From NCBI GenBank assembly GCA_002716355.1, contig PBAU01000005.1, positions 87,460-151,459 of the forward strand: DNA of 64,000 nucleotides, read 5' to 3'. The position numbers were made by a program, and so were the translations under genes. The notes beneath the pieces are model-generated. The model worked only from the letters and a program-made list of their open reading frames with translations. It had not been told where the DNA came from and ran no database searches. The DNA is from a bacterium. GTDB taxonomy: Bacteria; UBP7; UBA6624. This document shows positions 16,664 to 26,396 of this stretch, one piece after another. How positions within the stretch are numbered: the stretch's first letter is position 1; each line of letters starts with the position of its first letter.

Positions 16664-17494
16664 ATGGGAAAAGTGGCAAATCACGCAGAATATTGCAAAA
16701 AACCAATTGAAGACAAGATTTCATTGTCTAAAAAAATCCTTGCTGATGCAATCAATGAGTTCAAAATCGATAAAACGCTTCTTGCTTGGACTGGAGGAAA
16801 GGACTCGACTTTGATATTGTGGATGCTGCTTGAATTGCATGCTGAAAAAAAGATTAAAATGCCTGATTGCCTATTCATCAATGAAGGCTGCGTCTTTGAT
16901 GAAATCCTTGGTTTTGTAGAAAAGATTGAAAAAGAACACAAGTTAAATGTTTACCATGCAATAAACAAGGATGTCTTTGATCTGGCGAAAGGAAAGCCTG
17001 GGAACATTGTCCGGGTGGAGGACCTGAATGAAAGAAACAGGTCAGAGTTGGAAAAAATAAAATTTTCGAAAAATGAATTTAAATTCGACCCTGAATCCTT
17101 TGAAGGCAATCACCTGATGAAAACTGTTGCATTGAACATGTTCCTTGAAAGCAATGACTATGCATGCATGATTACGGGCATACGTTGGGATGAACAGGAT
17201 GCAAGGAAGGATGAAACTGCCTTCAGCCCAAGACAGGATCCTGACCACATGAGAATCCATCCAATACTCCATTTTGATGAAAGGGATATATGGGAAGCCC
17301 ACTTCAAAATGAAGGTGCCTTACTGCAACCTGTACGAAAAAGGCTACAGGAGCTTAGGCGCTGCAGGAACAACAACAAAAACATCCGATTTGCCTGCATG
17401 GAAGCAAGACCTTGAATCAACCACTGAAAGATCCGGCAGGAAGCAGGATAAAGAAAACCTAATGGAAAAGCTCAGAGACTTGGGTTACATGTAA
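16664..17494 (+). CDS. CysD/PAPS-reductase-like PP-loop protein
   Basis: ATP-pyrophosphatase-fold protein of the sulfate adenylyltransferase subunit 2 / PAPS reductase superfamily. 276 residues: the PP-loop WTGGKDST near residues 42-49, TGIRWDEQDARKDETAFSPR equivalent to the family's RRDE region, IHPILHFDERDIWEAH, and a C-terminal ERSGRKQDKE segment resembling the ERQGR end of CysD. No cysN or cysH neighbour is present, so sulfate activation is uncertain; thiolation of RNA or another adenylation is possible. It is divergent from purA with about 34 bp between. Confidence 0.75.
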   Translation: MGKVANHAEYCKKPIEDKISLSKKILADAINEFKIDKTLLAWTGGKDSTLILWMLLELHAEKKIKMPDCLFINEGCVFDEILGFVEKIEKEHKLNVYHAINKDVFDLAKGKPGNIVRVEDLNERNRSELEKIKFSKNEFKFDPESFEGNHLMKTVALNMFLESNDYACMITGIRWDEQDARKDETAFSPRQDPDHMRIHPILHFDERDIWEAHFKMKVPYCNLYEKGYRSLGAAGTTTKTSDLPAWKQDLESTTERSGRKQDKENLMEKLRDLGYM

Positions 17495-17527
17495 GGATCG
17501 AAAAACAACCTTAAAAAACAATAAGCC

Positions 17528-20119
17528 TTATTCTGAAAATTTTTGTATCCAAGCAGCTCTTTTAACCAATTCATCTCTTTCTTGCTGTGCTTCCCTCAGT
17601 CTGTCTCTTATCAGCTGAACCTTGTCTTTCGGAGCATTGTTGATGAATCCTTTGTTTTGAAGTTGGCCTTCCAATCTTTTTATCCTCGGCTCTGCATCTT
17701 CAGCATTTCTTTTCAGCTCATCAACCCTTTCAGAAAGTACGGAAGAGTCAATATTGGGAATCATCACCTTCCCTATTGCCATCTCAATCGGAAAGCCATT
17801 TTCAGTGCCTGACTTCTTCAGTCTCAAAATATTCAAAAAGGCATCCTCTTGCCCCTGATTCCATGAGCCATCAATAACAACCTCTTTGATCTCCTCTACG
17901 CTTAAGCCAAGAATGGAAATTGATTTTCTGTAACTCTTGACACTGTCGTAAATATCCTGAAAACCTTCAGATTCCTTCATGTCGATTCCTTCCAGCTCAG
18001 TTGGCCATGATCTTGTTGCAACCAAAGATTCATCATTGTTGATCAAAAGGTTTACGTCTTCGCAAATGAATGGAACAAATGGGGATGAAATGACCAAGAA
18101 TTTTTCCATGATTGCTTTTGCATTGGATGCAACCTGCAAGTCACCATTGTTGGATCTTGATTTTGCTATCTCCAGGTACCAATCGCAGAATTCATTCCAG
18201 AAAAAATGGTGTATGGACTGCATGGCTTTCCTCACATCCTTTCCTTCCAAGCTCTTGTCCACAGAAGCAACTGTCTCATTGAATTTTTGAGCTATCCAAT
18301 GATCACTTCTGTCATAAAAAACAAAATCGCTGTTTTTTGGCTCCAGTGAATTTATGTAATTTGCTGCATTCCAGATCTTGTTCATAAACCTTTGGCCAGA
18401 AACCAGCTGATCGTTACCGAATGGAATGACTTCCGCCGGAACCATATTGAACAAAAGAGCAAACCTCAAACTGTCTGCACCATATTCATCCATTGCCTCA
18501 AGCGGATCTATCGTATTCCCTTTGGACTTGCTCATTTTCCTTCCCTTCTTGTCACAAACAAGACCATGGATGAGAACCTCTTTAAAAGGTGTTTTATCCT
18601 CAAAGGCCAAACTCATCAAAACCATCTTAAGAACCCAAAAGAATATGATGTCATAACCTGTAATCAACAAAGATGTTGGGAAAAAACCATTCTCTTTAGG
18701 GTCGTCTTCCGGCCATCCAAAACATTCAAGCGGCCATAAGGCGCTACTGAACCATGTATCTAAAACATCCTCATCTTGAACAAACTGCTTTGAATCATGA
18801 TTTTTAGATAAACATTCTTCTTCTATATTTTCAGAAACTATAGGGTCTTTTGACTTGTCACCTTTGGGATACCATGCAGGGATCTGATGGCCCCACCATA
18901 ATTGCCTTGATATGCACCAGTTTTCAACCTTTGACCACCAATCACCATAAACCCCACCCCATCTTTCAGGATAGAAACTTGGAGATCCGTCTTTCAACAA
19001 TTCAAGAGCCCTACCCTTGAAAACCTTCATGTTCAGAAACCATTGTTCAGAAAGCATTGGCTCAATAACTGAACCAGACCTTTGAGAAATCCCAATAGCA
19101 GATTTATGCTTTTTTGCATCAACTAAAGAACCAGAATTCTCGAGCATCTCAACAGCCTTTCTTCTTGCTGCAACAACATTCAAACCATGTAATTCATTGG
19201 GAACCCTTTCATGGCTAGACAATTTCCCGTCTTTGCCTAATATGGTGACTATTGGCAAATCATGCCTCTCGCCTATTTCAAAATCCAAATGATCATGAGC
19301 AGGGGTTACCTTTAAGGCACCTTCTCCGAAATCCATATCCACTGAATCATCAGCAATAATGGGTATCTCAACATCTACAAGAGGAATGAAAGCATTGACT
19401 CCGTTGTCCAAATAAGATTTAAACCTTTCATCATTTGGATTAACCGCTATTGCGGAATCAGCAAAAATAGTTTCTGGTCTCGTGGTTGCTATCTTGATCG
19501 ACTTTCCATCATTGGTTTTGTATTCAAGTGTCCATATGAAACCATTTCTGTCTTCACGGTCAACTTCAATATCAGAAACCGCTGTCTGAAGTTGGCAATC
19601 CCAATTTACCAATCTGTTACCTTTAAAAATGACATCCTTTTTGTACAGTTCCACAAATGCCTTCTTGACAGCCTTGTTGCACTGTTCATCCATTGTGAAT
19701 CTTTCACCAGGCCAATAAGGCGTTATCCCTAATTTTTTGAACTGCTGAAAAATAACATCTCTGCATTCATCTTTCCATTCCCATGCTCGCTTAAGGAAGG
19801 CTTCTTTGCCCAATTCACTTTTTGAAGACCCTTCTGATTCAAGCTTTTTCTCTAAGACTGCCTGAGTGGCTATGCCTGCATGGTCACTGCCTGGTATCCA
19901 TCTTGTAGAGCAACCTTTCAACCTTGCCCATCTGGTAAAAACATCCTGCAGGGTGTAGTTTAACGAATGTCCAATATGTAAAGATCCTGTTACATTTGGA
20001 GGAGGAATAACGATTGAAAAAGGTTTGCCTTTCGATTTTGAATCATGAATAGGAACATCTTTTTCCCATTGACTAACCCATCTCTCCTCGTTTTGTGAAG
20101 GATTGTAAAAATTAGACAT
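17528..20119 (-). CDS. valS: Valyl-tRNA synthetase
   Basis: Charges tRNA-Val. 863 residues, class I. The HIGH motif is in PNVTGSLHIGH (about residue 40) and the KMSKS motif in GRKMSKSKGN (about residue 525). An editing domain with TTRPETIFAD lies between, followed by an anticodon-binding domain and a C-terminal coiled coil. It is the last gene of tRNA-His-Arg-Lys-Gly-tig-clpP-valS, 8 nt after clpP. Confidence 0.97.
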   Translation of the reverse strand: MSNFYNPSQNEERWVSQWEKDVPIHDSKSKGKPFSIVIPPPNVTGSLHIGHSLNYTLQDVFTRWARLKGCSTRWIPGSDHAGIATQAVLEKKLESEGSSKSELGKEAFLKRAWEWKDECRDVIFQQFKKLGITPYWPGERFTMDEQCNKAVKKAFVELYKKDVIFKGNRLVNWDCQLQTAVSDIEVDREDRNGFIWTLEYKTNDGKSIKIATTRPETIFADSAIAVNPNDERFKSYLDNGVNAFIPLVDVEIPIIADDSVDMDFGEGALKVTPAHDHLDFEIGERHDLPIVTILGKDGKLSSHERVPNELHGLNVVAARRKAVEMLENSGSLVDAKKHKSAIGISQRSGSVIEPMLSEQWFLNMKVFKGRALELLKDGSPSFYPERWGGVYGDWWSKVENWCISRQLWWGHQIPAWYPKGDKSKDPIVSENIEEECLSKNHDSKQFVQDEDVLDTWFSSALWPLECFGWPEDDPKENGFFPTSLLITGYDIIFFWVLKMVLMSLAFEDKTPFKEVLIHGLVCDKKGRKMSKSKGNTIDPLEAMDEYGADSLRFALLFNMVPAEVIPFGNDQLVSGQRFMNKIWNAANYINSLEPKNSDFVFYDRSDHWIAQKFNETVASVDKSLEGKDVRKAMQSIHHFFWNEFCDWYLEIAKSRSNNGDLQVASNAKAIMEKFLVISSPFVPFICEDVNLLINNDESLVATRSWPTELEGIDMKESEGFQDIYDSVKSYRKSISILGLSVEEIKEVVIDGSWNQGQEDAFLNILRLKKSGTENGFPIEMAIGKVMIPNIDSSVLSERVDELKRNAEDAEPRIKRLEGQLQNKGFINNAPKDKVQLIRDRLREAQQERDELVKRAAWIQKFSE

Positions 20120-20127
20120 TATTTAAA

Positions 20128-20703
20128 CTATTTCAAGACTGTATCAATAAGCCCGTATTTTTTGGCATCATCCGCACCCATCCAAAAATTCCTATCTGTA
20201 TCTTTTGCTACCTGTGTAATTTTCTTACCGGTATTCTTAGATAAGATCAAGTTGAGCTGTTCTTTGATTCTCTTGATTTCAGCTGCTTCAATTTCTATGT
20301 CTGAAGCCTGTCCGCTAACTCCACCTAAAGGTTGGTGGATCATTATCTTGGCATGTGGCAATGCAGCTCTTTTTCCCTTTTCTCCGCAAGACAACAAAAG
20401 AGCGCCCATAGATGCAGCTAAACCAACAGCAATTGTTTGAACTTTTGGCTTAACTATATTCATAGTATCCATTATGGCCAAACCAGCAGAAACCTCTCCT
20501 CCAGGAGAATTTATATAAAGCCTAATATCCTTGGTTGGGTCTTTTTTCTCTAAATAAAGCATCTGAGCGACAACTAAATTTGCCATATGCGTTTCAATTG
20601 GCCCATGGATAAAAATGATGTGCTGTCTCAATAATTGGGAATAAATATCAAAAGCTCTTTCGCCTCTGTTTGTTTGTTCTACAACCATAGGTATTAAATT
20701 CAT
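20128..20703 (-). CDS. clpP: ATP-dependent Clp protease proteolytic subunit
   Basis: Serine protease of the Clp machine. 191 residues. Ser98 ([12 protein letters not shown]), His123 (MIHQPLGG) and Asp170 form the triad. The start at ATG 20703 is set by an AGGAG and overlaps the tig TGA by 3 nt. The pairing with trigger factor is common in bacteria; clpX is not present downstream, where valS follows instead. Confidence 0.97.
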   Translation of the reverse strand: MNLIPMVVEQTNRGERAFDIYSQLLRQHIIFIHGPIETHMANLVVAQMLYLEKKDPTKDIRLYINSPGGEVSAGLAIMDTMNIVKPKVQTIAVGLAASMGALLLSCGEKGKRAALPHAKIMIHQPLGGVSGQASDIEIEAAEIKRIKEQLNLILSKNTGKKITQVAKDTDRNFWMGADDAKKYGLIDTVLK

Positions 20704-21974
20704 TTCTTGTTCTCCTGCCTGTCCCAAAATTCCTTAATTATGGAATTCCTAACCTTGGCCCTTCTTATATTTCTTGCAATGATTGGAAGGTTACCGTTTC
20801 TTTTTGACTCTTGGATAATCTTCTTAACCGGTCTTCTTACTTGTGATGCGATATCCCTAAAAAAGTATTCAATCTCATGATTCAAAACCTGAATTCCCTT
20901 CTTGTCGCCTATGGCGTCAAGAACGATGCCCAATTTTATATTTTCAAGAATGCCTTTTTCGTTTTCTTTCCACCAATCTTCGATTTCTGTTTTCTTATTT
21001 TCATCAGTATTGTTTTTTACATAATTATTCCACTCAAGCTCTTTCTCTTCATCAATCAAAACCTGAGGGACAGAAAAATCTTTAACCTTCTTCATGAGCA
21101 TTTGAGGCAACTTTTCATTAGCTTCAGCAAATGCTTTATCCTCATTTTGGATCATCAAGTTACTTTTAATCCTGGCTTTAAATTCATCTTCATCCTTGAT
21201 GCCATATTTTGCACAAAGATCAGAAATAACAGGTATTGTCTCTCTTTTGACAGATGTGATTTTGATTTTGGAATTAACCATCTTGCCACCCAAATCAGGG
21301 TTTGAATAAGCTTTAGAAAATTTGCTTTTAAAAGACAGTTCATCATCTTGGTTTTTTCCTATCAGCTTGTCCATAAATGATTTAGAAGGCAATGTTTTAG
21401 CATTGATTTCAAATGCTCTTTCAACCTTCTCTTCAGTGTCGCCCGAAGAAAAAGTGCCTTCCATTCTGACATAATCTCCCTCCTGAATTTTTTCAGCAGG
21501 TAAAAATTGAGATTCCGCACTGATGATCTTGCTTAATTCGGAATCAACAGCAGCATCAGTTGCTTCATCTGGTTTAGAAAATTTGTAATTGAGCTTATCG
21601 GCAAAATCAACATTAAACTCAGGAAGAACCTCTATTTCAACAAAAATGTCAACACCTGTTTTTGTTTTCTTGTTTTTGATTGACTGCAATGCTATCGCAT
21701 GCAAGTTGTTTTGCTCAATAGTTGATTCTGCGGAATTTTTCCAAACCGTTTGAACCGCCTCTTCAAATAAAGAATCTTCATCAATGTATTTTTTAAGCAT
21801 GCTGTCTGGAATCTTTCCAGCCCTGAAACCAGGGACCTTGATTTGTCTTTTATATTGCTTGTATAAACCTTTTTCAATGTTTGAAAAATCCTCACTCGTA
21901 ATCTTGAAAGTAACCAAAGCCTTGTCTGGCTTGGTTCTCTTAACAGAGTTAGGAACAAAAGTAATATTTTTCAT
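20700..21974 (-). CDS. tig: Trigger factor
   Basis: Ribosome-bound chaperone. 424 residues with three parts: an N-terminal ribosome-binding domain with the GFRAGKIP signature ([14 protein letters not shown]), a middle FKBP-like domain opening at GDYVRMEG, and a helical C-terminal chaperone domain. The ATG is 13 nt beyond the 3' end of tRNA-Gly and lacks a Shine-Dalgarno, so its mRNA 5' end may be made by tRNA 3' processing. Confidence 0.94.
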   Translation of the reverse strand: MKNITFVPNSVKRTKPDKALVTFKITSEDFSNIEKGLYKQYKRQIKVPGFRAGKIPDSMLKKYIDEDSLFEEAVQTVWKNSAESTIEQNNLHAIALQSIKNKKTKTGVDIFVEIEVLPEFNVDFADKLNYKFSKPDEATDAAVDSELSKIISAESQFLPAEKIQEGDYVRMEGTFSSGDTEEKVERAFEINAKTLPSKSFMDKLIGKNQDDELSFKSKFSKAYSNPDLGGKMVNSKIKITSVKRETIPVISDLCAKYGIKDEDEFKARIKSNLMIQNEDKAFAEANEKLPQMLMKKVKDFSVPQVLIDEEKELEWNNYVKNNTDENKKTEIEDWWKENEKGILENIKLGIVLDAIGDKKGIQVLNHEIEYFFRDIASQVRRPVKKIIQESKRNGNLPIIARNIRRAKVRNSIIKEFWDRQENKK

Positions 21975-21987
21975 AAAGTCAAGGCCT

Positions 21988-22059
21988 AGCGGAAGAAGGG
22001 ATTCGAACCCTCGACCCTCACGTTGGCAACGTGATGCTCTACCACTGAGCTACTTCCGC
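21988..22059 (-). tRNA. tRNA-Gly(GCC)
   Basis: Acceptor GCGGAAG/CTTCCGC, anticodon loop TTGCCAA, T-loop TTCGAAT, discriminator T as usual for tRNA-Gly; CCA is not encoded. Confidence 0.95.
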
Positions 22060-22065
22060 AAGCCG

Positions 22066-22137
22066 TGAGCCGAGAGGGATTTGAACCCCCGACCAACGGG
22101 TTAAGAGCCCGCTGCTCTACCACTGAGCTACCGGCCC
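22066..22137 (-). tRNA. tRNA-Lys(CTT)
   Basis: Acceptor GGGCCGG/TCGGCTC with G-U pairs, anticodon stem GCGGG/CCCGT with loop CTCTTAA, discriminator A. A second Lys tRNA besides the TTT one at 15.3 kb. CCA is not encoded. Confidence 0.93.
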
Positions 22138-22182
22138 ATAAGTCACTAATTCAAATTCTATAACCATAATCCAATTATGCTA

Positions 22183-22255
22183 CACGCCCGGCAGGATTCG
22201 AACCTGCAACCTTCGGGTTCGAAGCCCGACGCTCTGCCAGTTGAGCTACAGGCGC
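22183..22255 (-). tRNA. tRNA-Arg(TCG)
   Basis: Acceptor GCGCCTG/CGGGCGT with G-U wobble pairs, anticodon stem TCGGG/CCCGA with loop CTTCGAA, discriminator G; CCA is not encoded. Confidence 0.93.
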
Positions 22256-22256
22256 T

Positions 22257-22332
22257 TGGGGCGAGTGACGGGATTTGAACCCGCGACCTAAGGGACCACA
22301 ACCCTTCGCTCTCCCCCTGAGCTACACCCGCC
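22257..22332 (-). tRNA. tRNA-His(GTG)
   Basis: Acceptor GCGGGTG/CACTCGC, anticodon loop TTGTGGT. Position -1 is G (complement of 22332) and faces discriminator C73, the identity pair of tRNA-His. CCA is encoded at 22257-22259. It is the first gene of the operon. Confidence 0.95.
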
Positions 22333-22351
22333 GTAGACGTACTGGCTTACT

Positions 22352-22380
22352 ATTGTAAACTTGTTTCAATATAGAATCAA
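22352..22380 (-). promoter_or_regulatory. Promoter of the tRNA-His-Arg-Lys-Gly-tig-clpP-valS operon
   Basis: Minus strand TTGATT (22375-22380), 17 nt, TACAAT (22352-22357). The expected start falls just before the mature 5' end of tRNA-His. On the plus strand a TATAGAAT at 22370-22377 inside the same segment may serve the peptidase gene. Confidence 0.6.
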
Positions 22381-22413
22381 TCCTTGTATCAATTAAAAGG
22401 AGATTTATTGAAA

Positions 22414-24279
22414 ATGAAAAAAATACTTTCCATAATTTTATTAACCTTGATGACGGGCTGTTCATTATTCTTTTCAGGCAAAGATGCTTACGAAAGGCAA
22501 GTTGCCTTAAGTGAAGAGCTCTTAGTAGCAGATGAACATAACCACCATGTTGAAGATCATCCGCTTGGAGACATTGAAATCACATCTGAAGATTTCGAAT
22601 GGCTGGTTTATGAGCTTTCGGGAGAAAAATACTCTGGAAGAGGCATAGGTCAAGAAGGTGGTGTCAACTCTTCAAAACAGATGCTGGAATGGTTTGAATA
22701 CTTCCATTTAACAGAATCATGGCTGGAAGAATTTGAAGTTCTGCTTGGAACAAAAAGTGTTGAATCAGAACTTAAATATGATTCAAAATCCTTTGAAAAA
22801 GAAATTGACTTTTCTCCAATAAACTACACAGCTGATGGTAACGTTGAGGGCAAAGCGTGGTTTTTAGGTTATGGGATTGCTGAGAATGAATCTGACTGGA
22901 ATGATTGGGTGGATGCTGAAGGCAACAAGATAAACCTTGAAGGTGGAATTGCGATAATGGCATTGGGCTTACCCGATGTCGAAGAAGACCATCCATTAAA
23001 CCTTAGGGAAAACAGAAGGCTTGGAATGCTAAGGTACAAAACCCAAGTTGCAAAGGAGCATGGAGCCTCAGCAGCCCTATTCATATATCTTGGATCAGAT
23101 AACCCAGGAGGCTTAATTGATATCGGTGGAACCATAAGGTGGGGAGCCTCATCTCTTCCTATAGGACTTGTGACATCAGAAGTCTACACAGAAATATTTG
23201 ATGATGCTGCTGACTGGGATAAACCCATAAAATCAAAAAAATCACCCAGTGAAAACACACTATCATTCTCAACCAAGGTTGAACTTGATTACGTGACTGC
23301 TTTTAACGTAATAGGTTACCTGGATAGCGGCAAGGATAAAACTTTTGTAGTTGGTGGACACAAAGACCATATGGGGACAAACAGCTCTGGAGAGGTTTAC
23401 TGGGGAGCTGATGATAATGCAAGTGGTACGGCAGGAGTTCTAGAGTTGGCAAATTATTATTCCCACATGCCGGCAGAAGAAAGGCCCGGAAACTTTTACT
23501 TCATGCTGTTTGATGCAGAGGAAATGGGACTTTTGGGAAGTAGGTATTTCACCAACAATAATCCTGAAATAATGGAAAAGTTAGATTTCATGCTGAATCT
23601 TGATATGGTAGGCAGATATTCCGATAATGAAAAAATACTCATGGGTGGAATAAACAGCTCTGAAATTTTTGAAAGTGATGAATTCTGGTCTGAACTTACA
23701 GCGCTAAATGAAAATTTGAATTTTGAAAAATCAACTTTTGGTGATGGTAGGTCTGACCACGCGCCATTCATAGACAAAGGAGTTCCAGCAATGTTCATTT
23801 TCACTGGAATACATGATGACTACCATACACCAGCTGATACACCTGATAAAGTTGATTATGAAGGCTTGGAGGAGATTGGAAAGTTTTCAATATCATTGCT
23901 CGATTTAATTGCATCAACAATGGAGTCAAAAACCCCCCATAGTGAAAAGGTTGCACCTTATACTGGTGAAGAGGAAGGGGATGAGGTTATGCCTGCAGAC
24001 GGGTGGAGATCATGGTTTGGATCTATGCCTGACTATGCAGATAGTGGCGATTCAGGGTATCTTATTGGCGGAATCTCAAAAGAATCCCCAGCCGAAAAAG
24101 CTGGACTACAAGCAAAAGACAGAATAATCAAGATAAATACAACTGAAATAAAAAATCTAGAAGATTTCATGTATGCTCTTAACAAATACAAGCCAGGCGA
24201 AACGATTAAAGTCAAATTCATTAGAGAAAATCAGGAATATGAAGTCAATTTAACGTTAGAGAGTCGTCAAGACAGATAA
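22414..24279 (+). CDS. M28 zinc aminopeptidase lipoprotein with C-terminal PDZ domain
   Basis: Periplasmic or surface metallopeptidase. The signal peptide has lipobox MTGC (Cys16). A central protease-associated segment is followed by the M28 zinc ligands: His in GGHKDHMG, Asp in GADDNASGT, Glu pair in FDAEEMGLLGS, Asp in LNLDMVGR, and the final His in GIHDDYHTPADT. A PDZ domain closes the protein (GGISKESPAEKAGLQAKDRI). ATG 22414 is used; a TTG at 22408 is better spaced from the AGGAG at 22398 and would add two residues. The gene diverges from the tRNA operon. Confidence 0.93.
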   Translation: MKKILSIILLTLMTGCSLFFSGKDAYERQVALSEELLVADEHNHHVEDHPLGDIEITSEDFEWLVYELSGEKYSGRGIGQEGGVNSSKQMLEWFEYFHLTESWLEEFEVLLGTKSVESELKYDSKSFEKEIDFSPINYTADGNVEGKAWFLGYGIAENESDWNDWVDAEGNKINLEGGIAIMALGLPDVEEDHPLNLRENRRLGMLRYKTQVAKEHGASAALFIYLGSDNPGGLIDIGGTIRWGASSLPIGLVTSEVYTEIFDDAADWDKPIKSKKSPSENTLSFSTKVELDYVTAFNVIGYLDSGKDKTFVVGGHKDHMGTNSSGEVYWGADDNASGTAGVLELANYYSHMPAEERPGNFYFMLFDAEEMGLLGSRYFTNNNPEIMEKLDFMLNLDMVGRYSDNEKILMGGINSSEIFESDEFWSELTALNENLNFEKSTFGDGRSDHAPFIDKGVPAMFIFTGIHDDYHTPADTPDKVDYEGLEEIGKFSISLLDLIASTMESKTPHSEKVAPYTGEEEGDEVMPADGWRSWFGSMPDYADSGDSGYLIGGISKESPAEKAGLQAKDRIIKINTTEIKNLEDFMYALNKYKPGETIKVKFIRENQEYEVNLTLESRQDR

Positions 24280-24290
24280 AATTAAGAAAG

Positions 24291-25100
24291 ATGGGAATTC
24301 TTGAAGGCAAGAAAGGGCTGATTGTTGGTATAGCCAACAAGCATTCAATAGCTTGGGGTATTGCAAAAGCATGCGTCAAGCAAGGCGCTGAATTAGCGTT
24401 TTCCTACCTGGAGCCTTTTGAAAGCAGGGTCAGGAAGCTCGCTGAAGAGCTGGGTTCAGAGCAGGTTTTTGAGCTGGATGTCACAAATGATCAACATCTA
24501 CAAAATGCTCCCAAGGAAATAGAAAAAAGGTTTGGAAAAATAGATTTTCTTGTCCATGCTGTTGCAATGGCAAAAAAAGAAGAACTGGCAGGAAGATTTG
24601 TCGACACGACACGAGATGGATTCAAACTTGCTCTAGATGTTAGTGCATGGTCGTTAATTGGATTGACGAAGGCACTTCTTCCCGTCATGCAGAATGATGC
24701 TTCGGTACTGACAATCAGCTATCTTGGTGCAGAAAGGGTTATTCCCAACTATAACGTTATGGGAGTTGCAAAAGCAGCACTTGAATCTTCAGTCAAATAT
24801 CTTGCAAATGATCTTGGTCCAGAAGAGGGCATACGTGTCAATGCTATATCGAGCGGTCCTGTTAAAACACTATCTGCTTCAGGGATTGGTGACTTTGGGC
24901 AAGTCCTAAAATGGCAAGAGAGCACATCACCCTTAAGGGGAAATCTTTCTTTAGATCAGCTGGGGCCAACAGCAACATTCCTTCTTTCCGATCTGTCTGC
25001 TGCAATAACCGGTGAAACCGTTCACGTTGATATGGGTTATCACATCATGGGTTCTGCCAGCCTTGGTGCAATCAAAAGATTAAAAGATCTAGAAAAATGA
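24291..25100 (+). CDS. fabI: Enoyl-[acyl-carrier-protein] reductase (NADH)
   Basis: Reduces the enoyl-ACP double bond in each fatty-acid elongation cycle. 269 residues, SDR fold. GLIVGIANKHSIAWGIA is the FabI nucleotide-binding signature, and SYLGAERVIPNYNVMGVAKAALE contains the Tyr-x6-Lys catalytic pair. The gene lies 11 nt after the peptidase and 0 nt before the DUF1801 gene. Confidence 0.96.
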   Translation: MGILEGKKGLIVGIANKHSIAWGIAKACVKQGAELAFSYLEPFESRVRKLAEELGSEQVFELDVTNDQHLQNAPKEIEKRFGKIDFLVHAVAMAKKEELAGRFVDTTRDGFKLALDVSAWSLIGLTKALLPVMQNDASVLTISYLGAERVIPNYNVMGVAKAALESSVKYLANDLGPEEGIRVNAISSGPVKTLSASGIGDFGQVLKWQESTSPLRGNLSLDQLGPTATFLLSDLSAAITGETVHVDMGYHIMGSASLGAIKRLKDLEK

Positions 25101-25517
25101 ATGCTTACTAACGAGCAAAAAGAAACAACATCAAACATCATTGCCACAATAGAAGAAAATATACCTTCTGGATTTGAAAAAACAACTAATTACGGAATGC
25201 CGTCATTTGTAGTTCCAAAATCAATTTATCCAGATGGCTATCATTGCGACAGCAGTCTTCCTGTCCCATTCATATCAATTGGAAGCAGGAAATCAGGAAT
25301 AAGTCTGCACCACATGGGTCTTTATGCTGATAGCAACTTAACAATTTGGCTTAAAAAAGAATGGCCGAAACATATGAAAACAAAAATAAACATGGGAAAA
25401 GGATGCATCAGATTCAAGAATATCAAGAAAATACCATACAAACTTATTGGTGAACTTGTATCAAAAATGACTGTTGATGAATGGGTTGATATTTATAAAA
25501 AAAACGTAAAAAACTAA
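25101..25517 (+). CDS. DUF1801 domain protein
   Basis: A 138-residue soluble protein of the DUF1801 (YdhG-like) family of unknown biochemical function. Recognisable features are TTNYGMPSFVVP, PFISIGSRKSGISLHHMG and a C-terminal MTVDEWVDIYKK. The ATG directly follows the fabI TGA, so it is expected to be co-translated. It shares a CTAA stop overlap with the convergent MqnD-like gene. Confidence 0.82.
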   Translation: MLTNEQKETTSNIIATIEENIPSGFEKTTNYGMPSFVVPKSIYPDGYHCDSSLPVPFISIGSRKSGISLHHMGLYADSNLTIWLKKEWPKHMKTKINMGKGCIRFKNIKKIPYKLIGELVSKMTVDEWVDIYKKNVKN

Positions 25518-26359
25518 GGTTTTATTAAATCCCAATCAGGCATCTCTTCGATAAGACCTTTTTCAAAAGCTAATTTAAAAAGAAGATTGACAGCAGAAAC
25601 GCCCTCATTACCAAGGCTTATCGTTTTGTTGTTAACATACATTTTGATGAAACGATCATTCTTATCTTCGCTCAAACCTCTTCCAAAATCCCTGGCATAA
25701 TCATTTGTTTCCTGTCGATTCTTCTCACCCCACACTATGCTATCCAAAAGTATCTTGGCCATTTTCTTTGCTGTTTCAGGATCGACATCCTTGCTAATTG
25801 CATTCGTTCCCAAAGGCAAAGGCAAACCCCCACTCTCCTTGTGCCACAACTCTCCATAATCAACAACCTTCTTGAAACCCTCTTCCTCATAGGTTATCTG
25901 GCCTTCATGTATCAAAAGCCCTGCATCGACATCTTTATTTTTCACAGCTGCCATAATCTCATCAAACGGAACAAACTCCTCAACAAAATTTGATGCAAAG
26001 ATCCTCATTATCAGAGTTGCAGTTGTGTGACGGCCCGGCAATGCAACCTTAGCTCCCTTTAAATCAGGAAATGAAATATCTGAATCTTTATTTGCTATAA
26101 GGACAGGACCATAACCCAAGCCCATTGAAGCTCCTGGGTCCAAAACAGCATAACTTTTATACACTTTTGAAAGAAGGTGCCAAGATATTGCTGTCATCTC
26201 TAACTCTCCATTCAAAGCCCTGTTGTTCAGACTTTCAATATCCTCGACACACTCTTTAATCTTCAAACCTTGGTTGTCTATCTTGTCATTAAGCATTGCG
26301 TAAAACATGAAAGCATCATCAGGGTCTGGAGAATGGCCAATACGAATTATGTTAGACAT
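25514..26359 (-). CDS. MqnD-like (1,4-dihydroxy-6-naphthoate synthase family) protein
   Basis: 281 residues of the MqnA/MqnD periplasmic-binding fold. GHSPDPDDAFMFYAML, ELEMTAISWHLLSKVY, GASMGLGYGPVLIA and LLIHEGQITYEEEGF match MqnD, which acts in the futalosine route to menaquinone. No other mqn gene is nearby, so the pathway cannot be confirmed here and a solute-binding role is possible. A TAGGAT box 9 nt before the ATG suggests a nearly leaderless transcript. Confidence 0.83.
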   Translation of the reverse strand: MSNIIRIGHSPDPDDAFMFYAMLNDKIDNQGLKIKECVEDIESLNNRALNGELEMTAISWHLLSKVYKSYAVLDPGASMGLGYGPVLIANKDSDISFPDLKGAKVALPGRHTTATLIMRIFASNFVEEFVPFDEIMAAVKNKDVDAGLLIHEGQITYEEEGFKKVVDYGELWHKESGGLPLPLGTNAISKDVDPETAKKMAKILLDSIVWGEKNRQETNDYARDFGRGLSEDKNDRFIKMYVNNKTISLGNEGVSAVNLLFKLAFEKGLIEEMPDWDLIKP

Positions 26360-26368
26360 CGAAGTTCA

Positions 26369-26374
26369 ATCCTA
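26369..26374 (-). promoter_or_regulatory. -10 box of the MqnD-like gene
   Basis: Minus-strand TAGGAT, 9 nt, ATG; no Shine-Dalgarno. Confidence 0.4.
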
Positions 26375-26396
26375 CCCTTTTACAATCTATATTGCT

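Noticed and set aside
21784-22068. Plus-strand 94-codon frame ending in a SNPRPSRWQRDALPLSYF stretch
   Set aside because: The stretch is the known artefact of translating tRNA-Gly antisense, and the rest is antisense to tig.
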